Source: Sulfitobacter geojensis (lineage in GTDB: Bacteria > Pseudomonadota > Alphaproteobacteria > Rhodobacterales > Rhodobacteraceae). Taken from it: a DNA stretch of 64,000 bases. The stretch lies in the NCBI RefSeq assembly GCF_000622325.1, contig NZ_JASE01000005.1, positions 3,410,001 to 3,474,000 of the forward strand. The letters run 5' to 3'. How positions within the stretch are numbered: position 1 is the stretch's first letter; every line of letters begins with the position of its first letter. This document shows, in pieces, positions 52,826-62,509 of the stretch. The notes beneath the pieces were generated by a model. That model saw nothing but the letters and a program-made list of their open reading frames with translations, had not been told where the DNA came from and made no database searches. Position numbers and translations under genes: made by a program.

Positions 52826-55711
52826 GTGTCCCTCTTTCTTGTCGTCGCCCTGCCCTTTCTGGGCGCTTTGTTGCCCGGTCTCATGAACAATGCGGGACGT
52901 CAGGCCTGTGCCGGTGTCACCTTTACCGTTACGCTTGCCGCCTTTGTCGGACTGCTGACCAATCTGCCGGCAGTTCTGGCCGGCGAGGTGGTCACCACCG
53001 GTGTGAACTGGCTGCCAGCGCTGGGGATGAACGTGAACCTGATGCTCGACGGGCTGGGCTTTTTCTTTGCCCTGCTGATCCTTGGCATCGGATTGCTGAT
53101 CATCACCTATGCGCGGTTTTACCTGTCGCGTGACGACAACATGGGCGAATTTTTCACCTATTTGCTGCTGTTTCAGGGCGCAATGGTGGGGATTGTCCTA
53201 TCCGACAACATATTGGTTTTGCTGGTCTTCTGGGAGCTGACGTCGCTGTCGTCCTTCCTTTTGATCGGCTATTGGAAACATCTGCCAGAGGGGCGGCAAG
53301 GTGCGCGGATGGCGCTGACCGTCACGGGGATGGGCGGTCTTGCCCTGATCGGTGGGATGCTGATTCTCGGCAATATCGCGGGCAGCTATGACCTGAGCGT
53401 TATCCTGCAAAGCCGCGAGATTATTCAGGCCAGCCCGCTGTACCTGCCCGCGCTGATCCTGATTCTGCTGGGCTGCTTCACCAAATCGGCACAGTTCCCG
53501 TTCCACTTCTGGCTGCCGCACGCCATGGCCGCCCCCACACCGGTTTCTGCCTATCTGCACTCCGCCACGATGGTGAAAGCGGGTATTTTCCTGATGGCGC
53601 GGCTGTGGCCGGTACTGTCCGGCACGCCGGAATGGTTTGTTATTGTGACAACCGCAGGGCTGATCACAATGGTGCTGGGCGCGGTGATTGCCTTGTTCAA
53701 ACATGACCTCAAGGCGCTTCTGGCCTTTTCGACCGTCAGCCATCTGGGCCTGATTACGATGTTGCTGGGCACCGGTACCGCCTTTGGCGCGATGGCGGCC
53801 GTATTTCATATCCTGAACCACGCGACCTTTAAGGCGGCTCTGTTTATGTCTGCGGGTATCGTCGATCACGAAACCCATACGCGCGACATCCGCCGTCTGG
53901 GCGGCTTGCGTCATCTCATGCCTGTGACCTTTGCCATTGTGACACTTGCGGCCTTGTCGATGGCGGGCATCCCGCTGCTGAACGGGTTCCTGTCCAAGGA
54001 AATGATGCTGGAAGAGGCACACCACACGGTGCTCTTCGGCTCGCACTGGCTTGCGCCGACACTTGCTGTCATCGGTTCGCTGTTCTCGGCCGCCTATTGT
54101 TTCCGTTTGATCAGCCACACCTTCCTTGGTCCCAAGCGCGACGATTACCCCGCCCATCCCCACGACCCCGGCTTTGGCATGTGGGGGCCGCCCGCGTTGC
54201 TGGTGGTGCTGGTTGTGATGATCGGCTGCGCGCCGTTTCTGGCAGAACCCTTTGTCAAAATCGTCACTGCGTCCCTGCTGGGGGATGTGGCCGCTGTACC
54301 AGACGCATATTTCAAAATCTGGCACGGGCTGGTGCCGGCGCTCTATATGTCCATCGCTGCAGTTGTGGGCGGGTTGATCGTCCTCGCTCTGTTCAAACCT
54401 CTTCTCAAGTTGTGGGATGCGGCCCCCCGCCCCGAAGCCAAAGTGATTTTCGAAGCCCTTGTCGAAGCGGTTGCGGCTCTGTCGCGCGGGCTGATCCACG
54501 GCCTGCACAATGGCGCATTTTCGCGGTACGCAGCGATTGCCGCGGTCACGATTACCGCCATCGGCTATCACGCTTGGGCCACCGGCACTGTAGGTCCCGC
54601 AACCCGTGCGCCACAAAGCGCAGGACCGGTCGAGATTGCAGGATGGGTCATGCTTGTCACTGCTACGCTGGGGCTGGTGTTCCTGCACCGCAACCGTCTG
54701 TTGTCGCTGATCCTGATCGGGATCGTCGGGCTGATGGTCTCTGTCGGATTTGTTTTCCTCAGCGCGCCTGATCTGGCAATGACACAAATCACCGTCGAGG
54801 TGGTGACGATCATCCTGCTGCTTCTGGCCCTGAACTTTCTGCCCAACCGCACCCCTGTCGAAAGCAGCGTGTTGCGCCGCATGCGCGATGCTCTCGTGGC
54901 CCTCGCGGCGGGTCTTGCGACCTTTGCCATGTCCTATCACTTTTTGCTGCGCGATACGGTGGCCCCGTCGATTTCCGAATTCCACCTTGCGAATTCCTAT
55001 AAGGGGGGCGGTGGTACAAACGTCGTGAACGTAATCCTTGTTGATTTCCGTGGCTTTGACACCTTTGGCGAAATCATCGTGCTCGGCATTGCGGCGCTGT
55101 TGATCTACGCATTGACCGAAACACTGCTGGACGGGCCTGTGCGCGCGCGCCTGCTGAACCGCAAGCCGGACCAACCGCGCGCCGGTGACATGCATCCGAT
55201 GATGATGGTCGTGCTGACCCGTGTGTTGATGCCGCTGGTGATGCTGATCGGCTTTTACATCTTCTGGCGCGGACATAACGAACCGGGTGGCGGATTTATC
55301 GCAGGGTTGATCGTGTCGATCGGTGTTGTCATGCAATATATGGCCAGCGGCTTTAACTGGACCTCGGCGCGGTTGCGCTATCCCTATCACGGGGTGATCG
55401 GTGCCGGTGTGCTGATCGCTGGATTGACCGGCATCGGGTCGTGGTTCTTTGGCAAGCCATTCCTGACCTCGGATTTCACCTATGTGCGCATCCCGCCGTT
55501 CGAAAAATTTGAACTCGCAACGGCTGCACTGTTCGATCTGGGCGTGTTCCTTGCCGTCGTGGGTGCCGTGATGCTGTCTCTCGAAAGCTTCTCGCGGCTG
55601 GCGCGCCGCGCCAACATGTCGGATAGCGAACACCCTATGGATATTGATCCCTCACGCGCGGAAGAATACGACCCCGCGGATCCTGGAAACCCGAAACGGG
55701 AGGGCGTGTAA
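52826..55711 (+). CDS. mrpA: Mrp/Mnh cation antiporter subunit A fused to B
   Basis: This 961-residue membrane protein is the large subunit of the multi-subunit Na+/H+ antiporter related to complex I subunit L. The MrpA part runs to about 765 (GVLFWELTSLSSFLLIGYW-like block, PFHFWLPHAMAAPTPVSAYLHSATMVKAG, SKEMMLEEA). The rest is MrpB (MVVLTRVLMPLVMLIGFY, GHNEPGGGFIAGL). The GTG start at 52826 has AGGAG 5 bases upstream and gives the family start MSLFLVVALPFLG. It heads a six-gene operon with mrpC-G; there is no separate mrpB, so this is the fused (group 2) layout. Confidence 0.95.
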   Translation: MSLFLVVALPFLGALLPGLMNNAGRQACAGVTFTVTLAAFVGLLTNLPAVLAGEVVTTGVNWLPALGMNVNLMLDGLGFFFALLILGIGLLIITYARFYLSRDDNMGEFFTYLLLFQGAMVGIVLSDNILVLLVFWELTSLSSFLLIGYWKHLPEGRQGARMALTVTGMGGLALIGGMLILGNIAGSYDLSVILQSREIIQASPLYLPALILILLGCFTKSAQFPFHFWLPHAMAAPTPVSAYLHSATMVKAGIFLMARLWPVLSGTPEWFVIVTTAGLITMVLGAVIALFKHDLKALLAFSTVSHLGLITMLLGTGTAFGAMAAVFHILNHATFKAALFMSAGIVDHETHTRDIRRLGGLRHLMPVTFAIVTLAALSMAGIPLLNGFLSKEMMLEEAHHTVLFGSHWLAPTLAVIGSLFSAAYCFRLISHTFLGPKRDDYPAHPHDPGFGMWGPPALLVVLVVMIGCAPFLAEPFVKIVTASLLGDVAAVPDAYFKIWHGLVPALYMSIAAVVGGLIVLALFKPLLKLWDAAPRPEAKVIFEALVEAVAALSRGLIHGLHNGAFSRYAAIAAVTITAIGYHAWATGTVGPATRAPQSAGPVEIAGWVMLVTATLGLVFLHRNRLLSLILIGIVGLMVSVGFVFLSAPDLAMTQITVEVVTIILLLLALNFLPNRTPVESSVLRRMRDALVALAAGLATFAMSYHFLLRDTVAPSISEFHLANSYKGGGGTNVVNVILVDFRGFDTFGEIIVLGIAALLIYALTETLLDGPVRARLLNRKPDQPRAGDMHPMMMVVLTRVLMPLVMLIGFYIFWRGHNEPGGGFIAGLIVSIGVVMQYMASGFNWTSARLRYPYHGVIGAGVLIAGLTGIGSWFFGKPFLTSDFTYVRIPPFEKFELATAALFDLGVFLAVVGAVMLSLESFSRLARRANMSDSEHPMDIDPSRAEEYDPADPGNPKREGV

Positions 55712-55712
55712 C

Positions 55713-56066
55713 ATGGGTCTCGAACTTCTTGTCGCCTCGGCCATTGGCATTCTTACGGCCGCGGGCATGTATCTGGTGCTGCGCCTGCGCACTTTTCCGG
55801 TGATAATGGGCATGTCCCTGCTGACCTATGCGGTGAATGTGTTCCTGTTTGCGTCGGGCCGGTTGACCGTTGGTGCGCCGCCCATCCTGACAGAGGCCAC
55901 GCAGTACACGGATCCGCTGCCACAGGCCTTGGTTCTGACCGCAATCGTGATCTCCTTCGGTATGACAGCCGTGGTGGTGATGATCGGTCTGGGGGCTTAT
56001 CTTGGCGGTGACGATGACAAGGTAAACGATCCCGCAACGGACACTTCGGCGGAGGAAACATCATGA
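55713..56066 (+). CDS. mrpC: Mrp antiporter subunit C
   Basis: This 117-residue NuoK-like subunit has three hydrophobic helices (GLELLVASAIGILTAAGMYLVL, MGMSLLTYAVNVFLFASG, and PLPQALVLTAIVISFGMTAVVV). ATG at 55713 follows GGGAGG. Its stop overlaps mrpD by four bases (ATGA). Part of the inner-membrane Mrp complex. Confidence 0.94.
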   Translation: MGLELLVASAIGILTAAGMYLVLRLRTFPVIMGMSLLTYAVNVFLFASGRLTVGAPPILTEATQYTDPLPQALVLTAIVISFGMTAVVVMIGLGAYLGGDDDKVNDPATDTSAEETS

Positions 56067-57607
56067 TGCACTGGATCATCGCCCCCGTTATCCTGCCCGC
56101 CCTGCTGGCCCCGTTTATCGTGCTGGCCGCGCGCTATCACTTCGTGATCCAGCGGGTGTTTTCCATCGCAGGCGTAATGTCGCTGATCGCCATCAGTGCG
56201 GGGCTTGCGTGGCAGGCTTCTGATGGAACGGTGACGCTTTATCAACTTAGTGATTGGGCCGCGCCCTTTGGCATTGTGCTGGTCGGGGACCGCCTGTCGA
56301 CACTGATGATCCTGCTGACCTCGGTATTGGCGTTGTTTGTGCTGCTGTATGCCATCGGGTCGAACTGGGACAAACGCGGCTGGCATTTCCACGCGCTGTT
56401 CCAGTTTCAGCTGATGGGCATTATGGGTGCCTTTCTAACCGGCGACTTGTTCAACCTGTTTGTCTTTTTCGAAGTCCTGCTGATCGCCTCCTATGGGTTG
56501 ATGATCCACGGCGGCGGCAACATGCGCCTGCGCGCCGGTGTCCAATATGTGCTGTTCAATCTTATCGGATCGACGCTGTTCCTGTTTGCGCTGGGGGCTA
56601 TCTATGCCCAGACCGGCACGCTGAACATGGCCGATCTGGCGCAGCGTGTGGCGCTGATTGATGCGGGCGACACCGTTGGCATCCGCGTTGCGGCCGTGCT
56701 GCTGCTGATGGTCTTTGCAATCAAGGCGGCCGTGGTCCCGCTGCACTTCTGGCTGCCCTCCAGCTATGCCGAGGCACCTGCCCCCGTCGCCGCGCTGTTT
56801 GCGATCATGACCAAGGTCGGGGCCTATGCGATCATCCGCGTTTATACGCTGATCTTCCCACCAGAGCTTGCGGCCACTGCGGGTTTGCATTCCGTATGGC
56901 TGATGCCTGCGGCCCTGCTATCACTGGCGATTGGCATGATTGGCGTCTTGGCTGCGCAAAAACTGGACCGTCTGGTGGCCTTTTCCGTCATCGGGTCAAT
57001 GGGCATGGTGATGGTTGCCATTGCCATGTTCACCCCTGCGGGGATTGCTGCGGCGTTGTACTATATCGTGCATTCCACACTGGCCGCTGCGGCGCTGTTC
57101 CTGATTGCCGATTTGGTCCGCGCGGGACGTCCGTCCCTTGCCCTGACCGCGATGCCTTCGGTGTCCGGCGCGCCCCTGACATCTGCGATGTTCTTTCTGG
57201 CCGCCATTGCAATGGCCGGTCTGCCACCGCTTTCAGGGTTCATCGGCAAACTGCTGATCCTTGATGCCGGTTTCGAAGGCAACATGGCCGTGTGGATCTG
57301 GGTCGTCGTCCTCGGGTCGAGCCTGATCAGTATTGTCGGGTTCTCGCGGGCGGGGTCGACCCTGTTCTGGAAAGCCAAAAGCATCCCCCACCCTGAGGGC
57401 ACAATACCGGAACCCGCACCCGCCGCCCTGTCTTATGTCGCGGTTGGTGGACTGCTGGTGCTGCTTGTTGCCCATACGGTTTTTGCCGGCCCCGCCTATT
57501 CCTACGTCGAACGCACCGCGGCGCAGCTGTTCGCACCTGAACCCTATGTTGCGACCGTTCTGGAAACCCCCGGAAAACTAAGCAAACCGTCAAAGGAGGA
57601 GCATTGA
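56063..57607 (+). CDS. mrpD: Mrp antiporter subunit D
   Basis: This 514-residue NuoM/N-like subunit has about 14 helices and the conserved Lys-bearing PLHFWLPSSYAEAPAPVAALFAIMTKVG block, plus IASYGLMIHGG and FSVIGSMGMVMVA. It forms a proton-conducting module next to MrpA. Followed one base later by mrpE with AAAGGAGGAG as ribosome site. Confidence 0.95.
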   Translation: MMHWIIAPVILPALLAPFIVLAARYHFVIQRVFSIAGVMSLIAISAGLAWQASDGTVTLYQLSDWAAPFGIVLVGDRLSTLMILLTSVLALFVLLYAIGSNWDKRGWHFHALFQFQLMGIMGAFLTGDLFNLFVFFEVLLIASYGLMIHGGGNMRLRAGVQYVLFNLIGSTLFLFALGAIYAQTGTLNMADLAQRVALIDAGDTVGIRVAAVLLLMVFAIKAAVVPLHFWLPSSYAEAPAPVAALFAIMTKVGAYAIIRVYTLIFPPELAATAGLHSVWLMPAALLSLAIGMIGVLAAQKLDRLVAFSVIGSMGMVMVAIAMFTPAGIAAALYYIVHSTLAAAALFLIADLVRAGRPSLALTAMPSVSGAPLTSAMFFLAAIAMAGLPPLSGFIGKLLILDAGFEGNMAVWIWVVVLGSSLISIVGFSRAGSTLFWKAKSIPHPEGTIPEPAPAALSYVAVGGLLVLLVAHTVFAGPAYSYVERTAAQLFAPEPYVATVLETPGKLSKPSKEEH

Positions 57608-57608
57608 T

Positions 57609-58109
57609 ATGACCCGCGCCTTCCGCTGGCTCTTTCCGCATCCGTTACTGACCCTTCTGTTGGCCGTGGTCTGGATTCTGCTGCAAAACGAATTCTCTGC
57701 CGGTATGGCCCTGTTCGGTGTGATCCTTGGAATCGTCATCACGAAAGCCACGGCGATCTGGTGGCCCGAACGGCCCGGTGGTGTGCATCTGGGAAGGCTG
57801 TTCAGCTATGCCATGATCGTGCTGTGGGATATCATCGTCGCCAATATTCAGGTGGCATGGATCGTACTGACCAAACCAAACGCGGCTCTTCGACCGGCAT
57901 GGATCGTCATCCCGCTCGAGCTGACCACCCCCGAAGCGATTACTGTTCTGGCCGGCACCATCACCCTGACCCCCGGCACCGTGTCGGCGGATTTGTCGGA
58001 CGAAGGTCACAGCCTGCTGGTGCATGTCCTGCACACCGAAGACCCGGACAGCGACCGCGATGAAATCAAGGACCGTTATGAACGCCGGTTAAAGGAGATT
58101 TTCCTATGA
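57609..58109 (+). CDS. mrpE: Mrp antiporter subunit E
   Basis: This 166-residue subunit has two N-terminal helices (about 8-40 and 58-80) and a cytoplasmic C-terminal domain with TLTPGTVSADLSDEGHSLLVHVLH, the MrpE signature. Its stop overlaps mrpF (ATGA). Confidence 0.94.
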   Translation: MTRAFRWLFPHPLLTLLLAVVWILLQNEFSAGMALFGVILGIVITKATAIWWPERPGGVHLGRLFSYAMIVLWDIIVANIQVAWIVLTKPNAALRPAWIVIPLELTTPEAITVLAGTITLTPGTVSADLSDEGHSLLVHVLHTEDPDSDRDEIKDRYERRLKEIFL

Positions 58110-58393
58110 ACGCTGCGACCGAATTCATGGATATCGCATTCAAAATCACCTTTGTCGGGATTGTCGCGGCGCAGATTATGTCGATGATCCGGCTGGTCAT
58201 CGGCCCCTCTGTCGGGGACCGCATCCTGGCACTGGATACAATGGTGGTGAACGCGATTGGCCTGATTGTCCTACTCGGCATCGCGCAGGGCACGCGGATT
58301 TATTTTGAAGTCACGCTGATCATTGCCATGCTCGGCTTTGTCTCGACCGTGGCCTATGCGCGGTTTGTATTGCGGGGGGATATCATCGAATGA
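58106..58393 (+). CDS. mrpF: Mrp antiporter subunit F
   Basis: This 95-residue subunit has three helices, with RLVIGPSVGDRILALDTMVVNAIGL as family signature. It overlaps mrpE and mrpG by four bases each. Confidence 0.94.
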   Translation: MNAATEFMDIAFKITFVGIVAAQIMSMIRLVIGPSVGDRILALDTMVVNAIGLIVLLGIAQGTRIYFEVTLIIAMLGFVSTVAYARFVLRGDIIE

Positions 58394-58779
58394 GCATGGA
58401 AATAGTCGGCACATATCTGGTTGGAATCTGCCTGTTGATCGGTACGGGCTTTGCCCTTGTCGGTACCATTGGTTTGTTGAAATTCAACGATTCCATGACA
58501 CGTCTGCATGCCCCGACCAAGGTGGGCACCATCGGCATCGGGGCCTTGTTGCTGGCCTCGATGATCCATTCTTATATAGTGGGCGAAGGGTCGCTGCATG
58601 AATTGCTGATCATGGCGTTTCTGTTTGTGACCGCCCCGATTTCGGCGAATTTCATCGCCAAGGTGAATATCCACAAGCAATCTTGCGTGACCCCGCCGCC
58701 ACCGCCCCGGGATGACACGTGGTCAACCCTGAACGTTCCCGAAGCAGATCGCGAACTGGCGACAGAGCCGGAAGCCTAA
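58390..58779 (+). CDS. mrpG: Mrp antiporter subunit G
   Basis: This 129-residue last subunit has three helices with GTIGLLKFNDSMTRLHAPTKVGTIG as signature. The C-terminal tail is soluble and Pro-rich (TPPPPPRDDTW). It ends the mrp operon, 3 bases from the convergent SDR gene. Confidence 0.94.
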   Translation: MSMEIVGTYLVGICLLIGTGFALVGTIGLLKFNDSMTRLHAPTKVGTIGIGALLLASMIHSYIVGEGSLHELLIMAFLFVTAPISANFIAKVNIHKQSCVTPPPPPRDDTWSTLNVPEADRELATEPEA

Positions 58780-58782
58780 GAC

Positions 58783-59550
58783 TTAGCGCGGTGCCATGCG
58801 AATGGCGCCGTCAAGGCGAATGACCTCGCCGTTCAACATCGGGTTATCAAGGATATGGCACACCAGCTTGCCATACTCCGCAGGCTGGCCCAGCCGTGAC
58901 GGGAACGGCACCTGAGCGCCCAATGAATCCTGTACTTCTTGCGGCAACCCTTCCAATAGCGGCGTCAGGAACAGGCCCGGTGCCACGGTGCAAACCCGCA
59001 CGCCCTTATCGGCCAGATCACGCGCCATTGGCAGGGTCATGCCCACGATCCCGCCTTTGGAGGCGGCATAGGCGACCTGCCCGACTTGCCCCTCATAGGC
59101 CGCAACCGACGCGGTGTTGATGATCACCCCACGTGCACCGTCAGGCGCCATCGGATCTTGCGCCACCATGCGCGCTGCCGCTTCGGATGCGCAGATGAAA
59201 GATCCGATCAGGTTGATGCCGATCACTTTCGCAAACATTCCCGCATCATGGGCTTCACCGCGCGAGACTGTTTTAGCCGCAGGGCCGATGCCGGCGCAAT
59301 TGACCAGAACCCGTGGCGCGCCCTGCTGTTGGGTCACGGCGTCCATCGCCGTTTTCACCTGTTCGGCATTGGACACATCCACATTATGAAAGGTGCCGCC
59401 CAAAGTGGCGGCATGTGCCGCACCCGCCTCTGCGTTCATGTCGAAAATCGCAACTTTCAGACCTGCACCAGCCAAAGCTGTCGCAGTCGCAGCCCCCAGA
59501 CCAGACGCCCCACCTGTGACAATTGCCACGTTACCAGACCACATTTCCAT
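58783..59550 (-). CDS. SDR dehydrogenase, 3-hydroxyacyl-CoA (HSD10-like) type
   Basis: This 255-residue short-chain dehydrogenase has TGGASGLGAATATALAGAG, the NAD-specific Asp in VAIFDMN, NCAGIG, catalytic Ser in INTASVAAYEGQVGQ, YAASK and TVAPGLFLTPLL. The 3-hydroxyacyl-CoA/17-beta-HSD type 10 group is the best fit. AGGAG precedes the ATG at 59550. It follows the GS-like gene by 92 bases on the same strand and may belong to its operon. Confidence 0.9.
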   Translation of the reverse strand: MEMWSGNVAIVTGGASGLGAATATALAGAGLKVAIFDMNAEAGAAHAATLGGTFHNVDVSNAEQVKTAMDAVTQQQGAPRVLVNCAGIGPAAKTVSRGEAHDAGMFAKVIGINLIGSFICASEAAARMVAQDPMAPDGARGVIINTASVAAYEGQVGQVAYAASKGGIVGMTLPMARDLADKGVRVCTVAPGLFLTPLLEGLPQEVQDSLGAQVPFPSRLGQPAEYGKLVCHILDNPMLNGEVIRLDGAIRMAPR

Positions 59551-59642
59551 TAATAGAACTCCTGTTCATTTATCGGGATATATAGACAGCTTCTGTTTGG
59601 CACATGCAAGTTTTCCTGTGGGAACGGGCATAAAGCGACGTT

Positions 59643-61097
59643 TTAGTAGAGACCGAAATACTCCTGCTGTTCCCACGCCGAAACGCTCAGGTGATAGCGG
59701 TCCCACTCCGAGCGGCGGATTTTGCAGAGGTAGTCCACAAAATCATCCCCCAAGGCACTGCGGTAAAGCGATGACGCATCAAAGCAACTGATTGCGGCAA
59801 GCAGGCTGTCGGGCAAGGCCTCAGCACCGGCGTCGTAAGGGTTTTCAACGGCTTCGGGGGCCTGCATCGACTGCGCAAGACCGGCCATGCCCGCGATGAT
59901 CTGGCTGGCGAAAAACAGGTAGGGGTTCGCGGTTGGTTCGGCCACGCGGTTCTCGATCCGGCTGGCAGGGTCATCAAGTTTTGCCAAAACGCGGATCATT
60001 GCGCCCCGGTTGTCGCGCCCCCAGACGATACGGTTCGGCGCAAGCTGATGCGGCTGATACCGTTTGTATCCGTTCACTGTCGGCGTCGTGAGCAAACAGG
60101 TTTCGGCCGCGTGCGCCAACACCCCCGCAATCCAACCGCTGCATTCCGGCGTCAGCGCGTCACTGTCCGACTGGAACAGGTTCGCACCGGTTTTGAGATC
60201 AACCAACGACTGATGCAAATGCCAACCACTCGCCGCCACATTCGGCAGGTTCGGTTTACACATAAACGTAGCATGCAGCCCTTGGCGCGCGCAGACCTCT
60301 TTCACTGCGGTGCGCAGCATCACCATATTGTCGGCATGGGTCATGGGGTCAGCGGGATCAAAGGTAAATTCGAACTGGCTCGGCCCCATCTCGACCTCAA
60401 TAGACCGGATCGGCAGGCCCAACGCTGCGCAACTGCGGCGCAAATCGTCCATCACCGGTTCTAGCGCGTCATAATGGGTTTCGGTCAGAAATTGATACCC
60501 CGACGATAGGTTTTCGGTGTGAACTGGTTGGGCGGGCATCGTTGCGCTGGCATGATCCAGCTTGGGATCGACCTTGCGAAAGACGTGGAATTCGACCTCA
60601 AGCCCGACCACAAGTTCCATATCCTGTGCGGCCAATTGACCAACCGACTTGCGCAGAATACTGCGCGTGCAAAACGGTGACATTTCGCCCGTGCCATGGG
60701 CCAAGTCACACAACAGCCACGCAGAATGCGGTGACCACGGCAGAACGCGAAAGCTGTTAGGATCTGGCACCATCAGGATGTCCCCCGCACCGCGCAAATC
60801 CCCCGCCACATCTCCGTCGGGCTGCCAGACCGGGAAAACGGTGCGATGGGACGTATCTTTCAGCAACAGCGTCGATGGCGCAGCCATGCCATTGGCGAAC
60901 AAGGACGGCAAGGCGCTGGCGACAATGGTCTTGCCGCGCAGGATGCCATGCTGATCGGTGAACAGAACACGGACGGTTTCCAGTTTTGCCGCCTCTGCCT
61001 CGGCCACCACTTTGGCGCATAGATCAATCCGCGCCTGATCCAGCAGGCCAAGTCGCGCCAGATTTCCACTGGCGATCCGATCCTTGGTTGCGCTCAT
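59643..61097 (-). CDS. Glutamine-synthetase-like gamma-glutamyl ligase
   Basis: This 484-residue protein is in the GS family but distinct from ammonia-assimilating GlnA. Seen: GLEVEFHVF (Glu metal site), EMGPSQFEFTF, SGWHLHQSL, NGYKRYQPHQLAPNRIVWGRDNRGAMIRV and RIENRVAEPTANPY. Relatives attach glutamate to amines, such as polyamine ligases and the aniline-pathway TdnQ. ATG at 61097 overlaps the Rieske gene's stop (ATGA), linking it with that oxygenase. It likely activates an amine substrate in the same pathway. Confidence 0.88.
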   Translation of the reverse strand: MSATKDRIASGNLARLGLLDQARIDLCAKVVAEAEAAKLETVRVLFTDQHGILRGKTIVASALPSLFANGMAAPSTLLLKDTSHRTVFPVWQPDGDVAGDLRGAGDILMVPDPNSFRVLPWSPHSAWLLCDLAHGTGEMSPFCTRSILRKSVGQLAAQDMELVVGLEVEFHVFRKVDPKLDHASATMPAQPVHTENLSSGYQFLTETHYDALEPVMDDLRRSCAALGLPIRSIEVEMGPSQFEFTFDPADPMTHADNMVMLRTAVKEVCARQGLHATFMCKPNLPNVAASGWHLHQSLVDLKTGANLFQSDSDALTPECSGWIAGVLAHAAETCLLTTPTVNGYKRYQPHQLAPNRIVWGRDNRGAMIRVLAKLDDPASRIENRVAEPTANPYLFFASQIIAGMAGLAQSMQAPEAVENPYDAGAEALPDSLLAAISCFDASSLYRSALGDDFVDYLCKIRRSEWDRYHLSVSAWEQQEYFGLY

Positions 61098-62422
61098 GTC
61101 TTGGCTACCGTTGCATCCCAATCCGCACATCCCGCCCGCCGCTCCGCGTCGCTGGTGGCGGAAACCTCGCGCCAGGCGGCCTTGTCCCCGATGGTATCGT
61201 TTGAAATCGGACCGTAGATCGTAGAAGGATCAACGCCATTGCGCATCGGCAAAGTGTCTTCCTGCCCGTCCTTCACCGCCGCAATCGCCGCGCGCAGCAT
61301 GCGCCGGTATTTGATGATCGCCACATCGGTTTTGCCCAGATGTTCCTTGGTGCGATCAAAGATTGGGCCAGGACTTTCTACCGCCCATTGGTCGTGCACG
61401 TTAATGTCCATTCCCATGCCGGTATAGGTTTCGGTGCGCTGCTCTTCAGGGTCAAACCCGTAATTGTTGCGCTTGTTTTTCAACGGCGCATAATCCGGCA
61501 GGCGATGCTCCTTGAGCCTTTGTGCGCGCATCAGTTCCTTGTCCACGGGATCGGTGAAACTGGTGAACATCGAATACCAATAGCAGTGCGTGTCATCGAT
61601 CGGCACATGCCATTGGGTGATGATCATTTCGCGGCTCATCGGGATGGAAATCGCCTGTGGGAAAATCTGGTTGGTGATACGGATATGGCTTTGCCCTTCG
61701 TCCAGATGGCGTAGCGCAATCAGGCGTAACCCGTATTCGGTCTCTTCGACCGTGATCTCGGGGTTGGTATAGTCGCGCAGCAGTTTCGTCATCGGAATAT
61801 TGGTATCCGCCGCCTTGTCGCGGAATTGTTTGCCATAGCTGTCGGCGGGGTCTTCATCCTTCAGGAACCGGTGCAGAAAGGACGCATGCGCCGGATCAAT
61901 CCCGACCTCCATCGCTTGCAACCAGTTGCATTCCCATAACCCCTTGAAGGCAAAAACATGGGTGTCAGGCGCGCGGAAACAGTCGAAATTCGGAAAAGCC
62001 GGCGGTTCACCCGGCCCCATATAGGCAAAGATAATACCGTTGCGTTCCTCCACCGGATAGGAGGTCGCGCGGATGCTTTCGTGCATGCGGCTGCCGTCGG
62101 GTTCACCCGGCTGTTCCACACATTGACCGCTGCGATTGAAGTGCCAGCCATGGAACGGGCAGCGCAAACCATTGTCCTCAAGCCGTCCGTGACACAGATC
62201 CGCGCCCCGATGCGGGCAGTGACGGTCGATCAGGCCCAGCTTGCCCTCGCCATCTCGAAACAACACCAGCCGTTCGCCCAGCAAGGTCACCGGCACCACC
62301 GGGCGATCCCCCACCAGTTCATCCGACAATGCAGCCGGTTGCCAATAGCGGCGCAGTACCGCCCCCGCATCACTGCCCGGTCCGGTCAAGGTGATGGTAT
62401 CGTTCAATTCCTGACTGATCAT
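61094..62422 (-). CDS. Rieske non-heme iron aromatic oxygenase, alpha subunit
   Basis: This 442-residue protein has the Rieske [2Fe-2S] motif CPHRGADLCHG with CPFHGWHF (CxH..CxxH) in residues about 58-88 and the mononuclear iron motif IDPAHASFLH (DxxHxxxxH). It resembles phthalate-type alpha-only oxygenases. No reductase or ferredoxin gene is adjacent, so electrons must come from elsewhere. ATG at 62422 follows GAGGG. Its start is 87 bases from the alpha/beta hydrolase stop. Confidence 0.92.
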   Translation of the reverse strand: MISQELNDTITLTGPGSDAGAVLRRYWQPAALSDELVGDRPVVPVTLLGERLVLFRDGEGKLGLIDRHCPHRGADLCHGRLEDNGLRCPFHGWHFNRSGQCVEQPGEPDGSRMHESIRATSYPVEERNGIIFAYMGPGEPPAFPNFDCFRAPDTHVFAFKGLWECNWLQAMEVGIDPAHASFLHRFLKDEDPADSYGKQFRDKAADTNIPMTKLLRDYTNPEITVEETEYGLRLIALRHLDEGQSHIRITNQIFPQAISIPMSREMIITQWHVPIDDTHCYWYSMFTSFTDPVDKELMRAQRLKEHRLPDYAPLKNKRNNYGFDPEEQRTETYTGMGMDINVHDQWAVESPGPIFDRTKEHLGKTDVAIIKYRRMLRAAIAAVKDGQEDTLPMRNGVDPSTIYGPISNDTIGDKAAWREVSATSDAERRAGCADWDATVAKT

Positions 62423-62509
62423 AGCGCCCTCTTTTGTCCCTTGTTGGGGTATCGGTTGTTTACCCGAACCCTTTGCGCCCATCCTGCGCAGGGAGAGGAT
62501 TGAAATCAA

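Noticed and set aside
53198-55633. Open frame of about 811 codons on the minus strand, opposite mrpA
   Set aside because: It mirrors the codon pattern of mrpA, is extremely rich in His, Gln and Arg, has no recognisable motif, and the plus strand encodes an unmistakable antiporter.
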